From Linum tenue (Eukaryota > Streptophyta > Magnoliopsida > Malpighiales > Linaceae): 64,000 nt of DNA. The notes beneath the pieces were generated by a model that saw only the letters and a list, made by a program, of their open reading frames with translations, was not told where the DNA came from and did not search any database. Shown here piece after piece: positions 54,455 to 64,000 of this stretch. Position numbers and translations under genes: made by a program. Position 1 is the first letter of the stretch. Every line of letters starts with the position of its first letter. The stretch covers positions 45,838,066 to 45,902,065 of the forward strand of contig CAMGYJ010000006.1 in the NCBI GenBank assembly GCA_946122785.1. Direction: 5' to 3'.

Positions 54455-55653
54455 TTTGTGAGTCGACAATGTTTGCTACCTTAGGAAGGCATTGTGTGTG
54501 GGATTCTCTATTGGTTGCAGATGGCGAGAGAGGTGCAAGCTTATGTAGCCTCTTGTGACACTGACACATGCTTGTGAGTCAAGGCTTCGCTGCTGCCGCC
54601 TACATGACTTCTTCAGCATTACCAGTGTTGGAGCGGGTGTGGGAGGACATTAGCATGGACTTCATTATGGGATTGCCACCTTTGGGAGGCAAGACATGAT
54701 TGCTGGTGGTGGTGGAGAGGCTCACCAAGTGTGCTCATGGCTTTTGTCCAATCTATATAAGGCGAAGACTATGGCCGAGCAGTTTGTGCTTGAACTGGTG
54801 CGACACACCGTTCCCACGATCGATTGTTAGTGATAGAGATGCCTTGTTTCTGGAGCGGTTTTTGCATGAGGTATTTGCCTTAACTAAAGCCGATTTTCGG
54901 ATGAGCTCAGCGTATCAAGCACCTAGACCAATATCAATGGTGTTTTGCACATCAGTATCCATGCAGCTAGTTAACCATGTTGCCTGGGGTGGAGCTTTGG
55001 CATAACACCACCTACCACATAGTGATCTAGACGACACCGTTTGAGGAACTATATGAACGATCCCCACCAGCTTTGATACGTTACTAGTCTAGTACTAGTT
55101 CAGCGGACGCGGCAGACAGATGGCTGGCCGCGGGAGGCGTGACATTGGCCCAACTTTTGCAAACTTGGCTGCCTCCAACAATCGGATGTAGCAGTTAGCT
55201 CTCAAACGTCGGTTCGAGGTCGGTGATTGGGTTATGCTACGATTGCATCCGTACCGGTAGACTAAGTATTATGGAGGGCGTGTCAGAAGCTAGCATCACG
55301 ATACTTTAGGTGGTGGAGAAAATTGGAGTCGTGGCCTATAAGCTGCAGCTACCTGCAACGACGCATATTCATCCGAGATTGCATATATCCTTACTGCGCG
55401 GGTACCACGATGCCACCATACTGGATCAGCCGTCGGTGCCGCCCGTTAGTAAAGATGGTGGGCTCGAGTTAGATCCACTGAAGGTGCTGAATACGAGGTG
55501 GGTTAAAGTGTGCTCTCGGCTGACTGACGAGAGCGTGATTTGTTGGCAACACATGGGACTGGAGGATTCTACGTGGGAGGACAGAGCGACCATTTGCAAA
55601 ACCTATTTGGCGTTCGACCTTGAGGGCTAGGTCGGTCTTCTAAAGAAGGAGAA
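54455..55653 (+). pseudogene. Element K: chromovirus integrase and chromodomain-like C-terminus
   Basis: Different gypsy lineage. The integrase core is readable in three frames: MDFIMGLPPLGGKT (about 54657), LLVVVERLTKCAHGF, FPRSIVSDRDALFLERF (54812-54865). The C-terminal domain follows at 55310-55630 (YKLQLPATTHIHPRLHISLL, then VLNTRWVKV and MGLEDSTWED, a chromodomain-like ending). The reading is 5' truncated near 54455. Several stops. It leads into its own LTR. Confidence 0.78.
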
Positions 55654-55895
55654 TGTGAGAAACTCGGCCGGATAGGGCTAGAGACTTTGGAGCAATTCTA
55701 TAATTATTTATTATTTGAGCATCCCTATTTTAGAAGGGAAGATGATTACTTTTGAGATTATGGAAAAAAGAACATTGAAAATCCTCATTGCCTTCTCTCT
55801 CAACTCTCATGCGTTCTTCCCCCTTTCCTTCTCAATTCTCAATCCCTAAACTCAATTCTTCTTCTCAATTCCCCTAATTGTCAGTACTTCCTACA
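55654..55895 (+). repeat. Element K, 3' LTR (about 242 bp)
   Basis: Starts TGTGAGAAACTCGGCC directly after the purine-rich AAAGAAGGAGAA, the polypurine tract; the most likely end is CTTCCTACA. The short LTR length fits Reina-like chromoviruses. The right border is inferred from TG...CA only. Confidence 0.55.
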
Positions 55896-56322
55896 GGTTA
55901 TCCATTGATCAAATAAATTGAGAGAATTGTATCCTCCAATAATATATGGTAGAGTTGTGTGTACTTTACAATTAATTATTTATCTCATATAAAAAATATC
56001 AATATATTAGTTGTCGAACCTAGATCTTTTCAAACCAAGACAACAATCACAACCAACTACACTAAAGAAATTTGTTGAATATTTTTTAGTACAAAACATA
56101 GACGAAATTCAACTTTGAAACCCATATGACTTTTCCATCATGTTTAGCAAGCTCACTAAGTCTACCGTATGTATTTTTATGGTGCTTGACACTTCAATTT
56201 TCATAGTAGAGTTTCATGTAAATTTCTCAATTTTAGAATTCATTCTCTTTCCTTAATTTTCACTAAAGGTAAATTGGTAATTGGCTAACATGGAATAAAC
56301 AAATTTTGTTACTACGTATTGT
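55896..56322. other. No gene seen
   Basis: AT-rich spacer between K and CACTA-2 without recognisable frames or termini. Confidence 0.4.
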
Positions 56323-59300
56323 ACCTACAGGAAACAATCTCTTTAATCATGGTGAATCCCGTATTTAAAAGTGTGTTTCCCGTGTTTAAAAACTTTACTC
56401 ACGGGAAATTTACCGTAATATAAAGCTCCGTGTCTAATTGTAAAGAACACGGGAAATATATACCGTGCCTAATTGTAACTAGACACGGTACATTTTCCCG
56501 TGCTAATTTGCACAGATTAGTCACGGTGAGCACCGTGATTGATACCTAATATTGAAACACAAATTCAACAAAATAACTCAATCAGAGACGGGGAAGTACA
56601 CCTTTTACTACGGTAATCACCGTGTTAAAATCGTTTCCCGTGACTAGATGTCAATCATCGGTCACGGTTTTTAGTACTTGTAGTGACTAGTTATCCCGTG
56701 ACTGAATATTTGTCACTAGTCACGGCAATTGCCCGTGCCTAATTACAAAACATTTGTCTTGGTATTTTCCCGTGACTAGATACAAACCACTATTCACGGC
56801 ATTTCCCGTGACAAATTACAAACCATTGGTCACTGTAATTCCCATGACTACATGGAGATCACTAAACACGGGATTTCCCATGACTACCCAGAAACCACTA
56901 GTCACAGTATTTTCTGTGATTACATGCATACCCCTGGCCAGAGTGTTTCTCTAAAGCAATAACAACAAATTTTCTTGCTACTAATTATAAACCGATTGTA
57001 TTAAAGATTCTTGTCAACAATAGTGTAATAATATAGCAAACAAAAGAGTTTCAAACGTTGTAGCTAATAATTCAATAATGGTACAGTCTACTTCGCTTTC
57101 TTGCACTCTGCCCATTCAACGATCTTTGCCAATCCTTGCACCATAACAACTCAGAATATCTCCAATTCATTTCTTGTATTTACAACTTCCTATAGCTCAC
57201 CAACCCTAAAAGCACAGCAACAACAAAAGTGCATGAGAATTAGCACCATTACTTAGTGAACATGCTTGTAAAATTATTTAGATAGTCTGAAATGAGTAGA
57301 GTTGCAACAGAACCTACACTTATACAATTTTCAACAATAATATGATCCACTACTATAGGTATATCTATAACAGTGTCAAACATATTGAGAGAGTTCCTAG
57401 CATTTGCTAAAACCAATCACATTGCACTTGCTTTCCTGACTTGACTTACATCATTAGTTCCTTTGATGCTGCCAAACAATCTGCTGCCAAATAGTCTGTT
57501 GCAGAACAGTCTGTAATAAGGAAACATTGTAATATGAGCAAACTAGACATGGTTGACAAAACAAAACACTTGGCAATAGTAGATATAACACCTTAGAAAC
57601 ACTATTTTGATAAGCACCACTAAATTACAATTACAAGAACACGACCGAATTTCTGTAACAACCTGAAACTTAGCAGGGTAGAAAACATGGTTCACACACC
57701 ATTCCCAATCTTCTTTGTTAGCTACAGCATCTGGCTTATTTTTCAAAGCCTCTTCTTGACTGCCACATGTCTTTGCATATTGATGATACAAGACAGATCT
57801 CCATTTGTTCCAACGCTCCCGCATATGAATCAAAGTGTGATGCTTATAGTCTATCATATTTGGATTGTAGAAATATTCCTGCAGTCATTTAAAATTGATT
57901 ACATGAATTACTTGGCAGTGTCATTAAACAAAATCACAAGACAGAATCACATAATTACATGAATTACTTGGCAGTATCATAGACAGAATCACAAGACAGA
58001 TCACATTGTTACATGAATTACATGAATCACAAGATAGAATCATCACAATACAGTAACATATATCCTACAACCATAAGATAGAATCACAGTGTGTTCCTTA
58101 CTGTAAGTGCAGCCCACATATGCTCAAGTTCTGAGCGACTCTTGGATTTCCATCTTCGTGATCGGAAAGAGCAGATTTGAGGATTGCGAACAACTAATCC
58201 TATAAAGCTTGACCAAGTAGCCCTATTTACCCCAACAGCACGATTGTTGTAGAAGGCAATTGGAAGCTTTTCACCACGCCTAAGTCTAGCAACTGCCTTG
58301 CACATGCTTTTCCCTCGAACATTTTTCTTTCTAACTGCAATGCCAATAGTTTGAAAAACCAGCACCATTAATAGCAATAAAATCATCAATACCTTCATAC
58401 TTAACAAAGATACAAGCACTTTGAGTTACAAACTTGCCTCTATTAGTTGATTCTGCATTAGTAGCCACAGCTGGTTCCACTTCTCCATCCTCAACAGCTG
58501 GTTCCACTTCTGCATCTTCCATTGTTGGTTCCACTGGAGGCGAATGTGTGTTTCTCCCAACACTCACATTATTAGTTACATCAGGAGCTTCATAAATGAT
58601 TCAACTAGTTAGTAGTATTCCTGAATTGTAATGTTTTATTAAGAATTACATAAGGTGCCTACCATTCCTATGTGTTGCTTGTGGTCGTGGCATAGGAAGA
58701 GATTTGGAAGCCACATCTGATGTACATGTTATGGTGGAGAATGAAGTTGGCCGATTTGGAACTCTCCTCCCAAGCGAGCCAGGTGCAACATATTTTGCTG
58801 GAGTTCTTGTTTTTTTTTGTCCCTTTGCCATTATCACGAGATTGAGCACCCTTGACCTTCTGGTTCTGATTACCATTCACCTTGAGATTCTGTCCAGCCT
58901 TCATTATGTTCTCTGCATGGAAAGAAAAAGATGTAATGAGAATCAGACCCACTTTCCCCAAAATCAGATAAAGACGGCAGATTTTGAGATTGCAATTAGA
59001 TTATCAGACTCACTTTTCCCCAAAATCACCCACCCTTCATCCCCTACCCTAAAGATCACCCACCCCTCATCACCTACCCAAAATCGACCTTCCATGCTTG
59101 TTGATCCCCAAATAAAGGAAGGAAGTAAGGAAGGGAAGTTATTCTAGAAGACATACCTTAGTTGCAGGGAACGGTGTTTTAGATTGAGATTGATAGAAGA
59201 AGAAATTTGCAGGCAACAATGTTTTTAAGACATGAAAAACGGAGAGAGCTTTTTTGGGATGGAGGGCTCGACAAAGATTTGGGCGTAATTTTAGAATTTG

Positions 59301-60110
59301 GGTGAGCCATGTTTTTGTCTTAAGGAGGCAAAAGTCGGGCCGCGAAATTTAGGATTGGAGAGGCGGGAAATCAGTGGGCGGGAGAGTTTTATGGAACGAA
59401 AACCATGGAAAAAACTGGCGGGGAGAGCTGGCGGGGAGATTTATTTGGCGGCAGCTTGGCGGGGATAATTTTTGGAACGAAAATTTTGGCTGAGCGGGAT
59501 AAGGAAAGCGCTGGCGGGGATAAGGAAAGCGGCAGGGAAGACTAAAATTTTTGGCTGGAGTTGGATACAAAGCTGGGTCCAATATATTTGTTTATTAGAG
59601 ATTAGTCTCCAATTATTTGTAGCTGGCGGGAGACTAAATCCCCATTAACATTAGAAATTAAATCCCTGCTAGGTCAATCAGAGCTTAAATGACAATTGGT
59701 GAGCTAGAACATTAGAGATTAAATCCCAAACATTAGAGATTAAATCCCAATTGAAAGAGTCCCCAATCCCAATTAAATTTTTTAAGTTAAATTTTTATTA
59801 TCTATACATATTAACGTTCTCGTAGGGGCCAAATCAATTTGTTTTATGATTGTTTTTAAGTTCATCTTGATTTTCACCTAAATTTTGGAAAGATGAATTG
59901 TCACATTATTCATGGTAATTAACCGTGTTTAGAACTCTAACTTCAAGTAGTCACGGGAAATGAAGACTAAAAATAACTAAATAGAATCCCGTGTTTAGAA
60001 CTATGCAATCAAATACAATAATTTTTCCCGTACCTATTAGTATACTTCTTAATACGGGAAACATCCCCGTGATTAAGATCCCGTGTTTAAATATCAGATT
60101 TCCTGTAGTG
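56323..60110 (-). mobile_element. CACTA-2: CACTA (En/Spm) element (3.8 kb)
   Basis: The right end TTTCCTGTAGTG is the inverse of the left end ACCTACAGGAAA with two changes, and TGT flanks both sides (3-bp duplication). The left 600 bp (56340-56945) and, more sparsely, the right 200 bp (59900-60100) are filled with CCCGTG/CACGGG and GTCACGG words, the subterminal binding arrays of this superfamily. It carries a Transposase_24-type gene on the minus strand and no TNP2-type transposase, so it likely depends on another element. A GGCGGGGA-rich array lies at 59365-59530. Confidence 0.85.
57088..58831 (-). pseudogene. CACTA-2 gene: Transposase_24 (Ptta/En/Spm) protein
   Basis: First exon 58831-58653 (MAKGQKKTRTPAKYVAPGSL) ends AATG|GTAGGC. 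A second exon from about 58587 is acidic (VEPTMEDAEVEPAVEDGEVE). The conserved domain is in 58390-58102 (LRRGEKLPIAFYNNRAVGVN, WSSFIGLVVRN) and, after a 223-bp intron (donor ACA|GTAAGG, acceptor CTGCAG|GAATAT), in 57878-57663 (KHHTLIHMRERWNKWRSVLY, NKEDWEWCVNHVFY). Small 3' exons end in a charged VEWAECKKAK and TAG at 57090. A frame change between 58340 and 58390 is unexplained: either damage or a missed splice site. The family binds subterminal repeats and is thought to aid excision. Confidence 0.7.
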
Positions 60111-60745
60111 TGTGTCTTTCATTTTTCAAGTTAAATTTTGTGCTTTTGTTATCTTTGTTCTTATCTCTTTATAACTTCCTCTGAAATTTCCTCCATCGTG
60201 CATAGTTTGCGCCCCTTTCACTTCTCAGTACAAGGCCGCCTTTTGAATCTTACGGTATATCTTGGCACTACGATTTTATTCTTGGAGATTTAAGCTACGC
60301 AAGTAGAATATTTCAACGCCAATATCAATCCATGACGAATAGAATGGAGTTCAATAAATGGAGTTGTAGAAGGAGGATTAGAAATTTAATTTTTCGTTGA
60401 AACATATGTCTCTTGAGATAAAAATTTGGTTGTACAACGGGTAGTGGTGGCTATTGGATCTTTAGGTCTAATTTTGTGACTTAATACTTTGATCGAGTCT
60501 ATTAGTATATTGGCTTGAATCAACAATTCTCCATTTCATTTTGATTAGTGGCATATTGTATATTTTACATTTTTAAATGATGATGATATTTATTTGAAAG
60601 TTTGACCTATATATTTTTGTTTTATGTATCATTTCGATGGAAGAATTACCAATAAAATTAAACGGATTGATATACTTCAACATAGTATAAAAATATAAAT
60701 TATCAAATATGAACATTCCGGCCAACGGGCCGGGTTATAAGCTAG
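60111..60745 (+). mobile_element. Helitron-2: 3' end, left border unknown
   Basis: Ends TTCCGGCCAACGGGCCGG, then GTTATAAGCTAG followed by T: hairpin plus CTAG, nearly the same end as Helitron-1. AT-rich non-coding DNA leads up to it from the end of CACTA-2; no A/TC start could be fixed, and the Helitron may extend to the left of CACTA-2. Confidence 0.5.
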
Positions 60746-60929
60746 TTATATAAACGGCGTTTGTACTCTTCCAATGATAAAAATGAGCTTCTCGCTGCTT
60801 GATATTACAGGCTATTACAGGCTATATACTAGATGCACAAGAAAGGAACTTCTCTTTTGAGCCAGAGCATTCTGTAATGGCGCTATATACAGAGAGCTTT
60901 GCCATGAAAAACACGGATCATCGGCTGCA
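60746..60929 (-). other. Presumed 3' untranslated and downstream region of ZDS
   Basis: 184 bp between the ZDS stop codon and the Helitron end. No AATAAA is seen on the minus strand; the Helitron may therefore supply or replace the polyadenylation region. Confidence 0.4.
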
Positions 60930-63883
60930 TTATACAAGACTGAGTTCATCAGTGACCGAAGCAGATCTCAAGCTTTCTTGAGATTCATCAACGGCTGCCA
61001 TCTTCTTCTTTAGTGCGACCAACTCTTCCCCTGCTTGACAAATGTAGGCTGAAGCTTGCCTGCCGGACAAAGTTGCTCCTTCCATGCTGTCTATATAATC
61101 CTGATCAAATTAGGAAACCACAACGACAAACTGTTAAAAGCATTCTGCAGTGCCAAGCTAGAACTAAAAAGTGACTTGTTTTTACCTGTTTTGTGTATGA
61201 ACCGGCAAGGAAGAAGTTTTTCACGGGAGTCTTCTGATCCGGCCGGAATGGATCTTTGCCTGGTCCTTCTCGGTACAACGACTGTCCGATTTTCACTACA
61301 GACGACCAGGTGACTTCGAGGCCTTGGGACGATGGGAACAAACTCACAACCTGTTTAGTGACTCTCTCTATGATCTTGTCATTCGTTAGAGGCATGTATG
61401 GATCACCTGGCGTTAGGACGCACCTGAAAGGGACGGATTCGTTGAAGTCGTTACCTTCAACATAATGGACATTTGATTCATTCAGGGAAATAGTGGAGTT
61501 AAGAATTTTGTTTCATACTGGAGCAGTGAACCTTGTCCCTCGATGTAGTAGTCTTCAGGAGAAGTGAGAGCTAGGTCAGCAAAACACGAGAAGTCTGCAT
61601 CTGGTGTGTATAGAAGGTTATCCAACCCTGCAGCTTGCGTCAATTGCCTTTTAACAGTGAAACCGAAACCAAATGTCAGGAAGGGATGCAACAAGGAAAG
61701 CACACTTTCCAATCGAGGAAGAGAGTCTCACTCACCTTGATCGCTCGAGATCCTGCAACTCGGTAACCCAGCCATTGTATCTAAGTTGAACTGTGATAAC
61801 AGGCACTCCCACTAACTCATAGATGTTGTCAAAGAATTTGGATTCCCTCCATTCTTTAGGGAGCAGTCTCTTTATCCCAGGGACGTCGCATGCTACAGAA
61901 GAAGAGTCGAATCGATTCAGGACGATCATTGGGGCGGAAAGTAACAGAGAGAACATCATAAAGAAGAGGAATTTATCAACCTGCAACGTAAGCATCAGCT
62001 TTGATGGTTTGCTTGTTAGTAGCCTGCAAAAAGGTCGAAAAACAGTCATTTCACTAAAATCCAAATGGCAAAGTTACAGCTGGTATACCGGTTTGGTCAA
62101 GTCAACCAAACCCAGAATCCAAGAATCGGATCAAGGAGTTAATGTTTTGGAAACCATAACCAAACCATTGATCACTTCCTAAAACCAATAATAAAAAGGT
62201 TAACTGGAAACCGAAAAACATATTAACACTGAAGGACCAATATAAACCGATTTTCACTTTGCTTTTGTTTTTAGCTGAAATGCAACTCTCTGGTATGTAA
62301 CGAAAATCCAATTAACCAAAACCGAAACCAAAGTGCTTTTATATACAGTATTTAATCAGTTCGATTAACCAGAAAACCAAAACTGGTTAGCCATCCTTAT
62401 GCAAAATAGAACCAACCCTTTCAAATTGAGGAGAGCCAGAGAGAGACGTACTCTGGAAACAGCAAGACCAGTCACGTATGTTTCGCCATCAGGAGAAGTC
62501 TCGTATAGCACTTGCCTGCATCCCCACCTGAGATGAAACCTCCCGCCTTTGTCTTCTATGTACTTCCTTATGGGGCCACTCAAGAAAACTTCAGGAGAGC
62601 CTTTGAGCATCCTGAGCAAGGAAGCTTCGGTTTTTGTGGCGAACAAAGAGAATATGGTGAGCATGCAACGAGCGCTGATGTTGTCGCAGTCGATGAACCC
62701 AAGGGCATAAGCCACAGGGTCCCACATTCGCTGGATGCTTGCTCGTGTACCCCCCTTCGATATAAACCAGTCGGAGAAGCTTATCTGGAGAAAAGGGAAA
62801 TCATAATGCTAGCTCTTTAAGGGCATCATTATACAGCAGCTGTTAGATAAGAAAGATGTAAAATATGCAAATTTCTTACATTGTCCAAGTTCCTTATATC
62901 TCTCATTGCTCCATCCGGGTCTACTAGGGCTCGTACGACAGGACTTAGAGCAAGAGCCACTGCATTTCTGGCTTTATCATAGGTCTGCAACCAAATAGCA
63001 CCATGAAATAGAAACCAAATGTATTTTAAACTTATTATCAAGAATGCTTAGCATCTCCATTTCCAGACTGCAAGTTTTTCACCAGTCTAAACCAAGATAA
63101 CATTTTCATCCAAATTGATAATTACCTTAAGTTGATTTGTGGTCAAGAATGCATTGATTCCGTGCAAAGGAGCTCCAACTGGGAATCGGAAATCAAGCTC
63201 TGCAGATCAATGGCCATAGTTCTGTAAGCATCAATCATGCTCCAACTACAGCATATGTTTAGAAAGCAACAGCGTCTCTGGACAAGGAGCCACGATACCT
63301 CCAAGTTCACCCCCTTTGTTCACAAACGTGTGAGTGTGATCCTTCACCAATAAATTTTTATCTGCTCCCACCTACATTCAACCATATGTATCACAAAGCA
63401 ACTGTTAAGGAAACCGTATACCAAGCAAGTTGATATGTAATCACCATGAACAAGAGTATCATAGTTGTTCAGTGCAGCAGATACAACAACATAGTCAGAA
63501 AGCACTGAAATTCAACAGTCAAAATGAAGGACCATATGTGTTATGGGTACTAGAGACAAAAGCCTACTTAGCCACTACATCTGAGATACTAACAACAGAT
63601 GTCATGTCAGCCTCTCTGTTTACCTTCTTCATCAAACGGAAGAGATTGTTGTAGCAGCCAAAGAAGACATGGAGTCCCATTTCGATATGGTTTCCTTTCC
63701 TGTCAATGAATGAACCAACTTTACCACCTATGAAGGACCTCGAATCGTATATTTCCACCTCATGCCCTTGATCCAACAGCTCCACAGCAGTTGACATCCC
63801 AGCTAGCCCGGCACCTATTATAGCTACCTTCAACTTAGGCCCCCTATAATGTTCGGGTTCAGGTGGGAACAACCCTTTTGGAG
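60930..63883 (-). CDS. ZDS: Zeta-carotene desaturase, ten 3' exons (5' exon outside window)
   Basis: Plastid FAD enzyme that desaturates 9,9'-di-cis-zeta-carotene via neurosporene to prolycopene, passing electrons to plastoquinone. Exons in transcript order: 63883-63624, 63371-63299, 63199-63126, 62984-62880, 62784-62452, 62023-61981, 61892-61736, 61647-61519, 61423-61186, 61100-60930; all junctions are GT...AG and the phases agree (two leading bases, 526 codons, TAA at 60932-60930). The first exon begins [16 protein letters not shown] and has the dinucleotide-binding GAGLAG. Diagnostic stretches: [71 protein letters not shown], end TDELSLV. Family length is about 570-590 residues, so about 50 residues including the transit peptide lie upstream beyond the window. 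No frameshift or stop: apparently functional. Confidence 0.97.
62084..62400. repeat. Degenerate hAT-like sequence in a ZDS intron
   Basis: The intron between 62452 and 62023 is rich in AACCAAAACCGAAACC and CCGGTTTGGT words and ends near GGTTAGCCATCC, resembling subterminal repeats of plant hAT elements. No clean duplication. Confidence 0.35.
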
Positions 63884-64000
63884 CTGCAAACAGCCACGTC
63901 GTCTTTCAAAAGTAAGGTAAGAACTAAGAGGAACACAGAGCTCGAGACCTAGTAAGGAAACACTGCATTCTTAAAATCGAATCCTCAATGTTTGATCATT
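63884..64000 (-). other. Part of ZDS intron upstream of its first visible exon
   Basis: Ends on the minus strand with GTTTGCAG at 63884; no coding sequence recognised between it and the window edge. Confidence 0.7.

Noticed and set aside
61056..62820. Plus-strand frames over the ZDS exons
   Set aside because: They are antisense shadows; the minus-strand exons join in phase into a desaturase with consistent splice sites.

Overview
The window reads as nuclear DNA of a flowering plant, most likely a eudicot: one intron-rich plant housekeeping gene at the right edge, a plastid-derived scrap, a Cassandra-type 5S-carrying LTR, and otherwise almost only nested transposable elements. All product names come from recognising motifs by eye; no search was run.

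Layout (element letters are used in the entries). R, 1-4526: non-autonomous LTR element with 2.4-kb LTRs that are almost identical to each other. H, about 4856-8509: decayed Athila-type Ty3/gypsy gag-pol. G, 8602-17043: patchwork of gypsy fragments, interrupted by CACTA-1 (9883-10761) and by the complete non-autonomous LTR element F (11387-16576). 17044-18218: an LTR in plus orientation joined head-on to minus-strand element A (18219-25975), which keeps gag, protease and a third gene (ORF-1) but has no RT, RNase H or integrase. 25976-27602: orphan promoter-like DNA, hAT-1 and plastid-derived ndhA and rps14 remnants. 27603-27874: Cassandra solo LTR. 28146-30117: old LTR split by Helitron-1. E, 30118-41646: decayed gag-pol with a 3' region, split by minus-strand element B (30429-34534), hAT-3 (36001-36817) and an unclassified insert. 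C, 41647-44964: minus-strand element, 5' truncated. D, about 44965-54450: gag, protease and ORF-1 element, split by a 2.7-kb solo LTR and by hAT-2. K, 54455-55895: chromovirus integrase and LTR. 56323-60110: CACTA-2 with a Transposase_24-type gene. Then a Helitron 3' end at 60745, and the 3' ten exons of zeta-carotene desaturase on the minus strand (60930-63883).

How the pieces relate: H and E carry the remains of a full gag-PR-RT-RH-IN polyprotein. A, B and D keep gag and/or PR fused directly to the last residues of pol, so they could only have moved using enzymes supplied by a full relative. A, B, C, D, E and F share a non-coding 3' module in a fixed order: an internal polypurine tract, a covarying hairpin and, in four of them, a second hairpin with a purine-rich loop, all upstream of the true polypurine tract. 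A and D also appear to drive ORF-1 from an internal promoter made of LTR-U3-like palindromes, followed by a spliced leader. These shared structures are the most unusual signal in the window. Zeta-carotene desaturase is the only gene here that looks functional.
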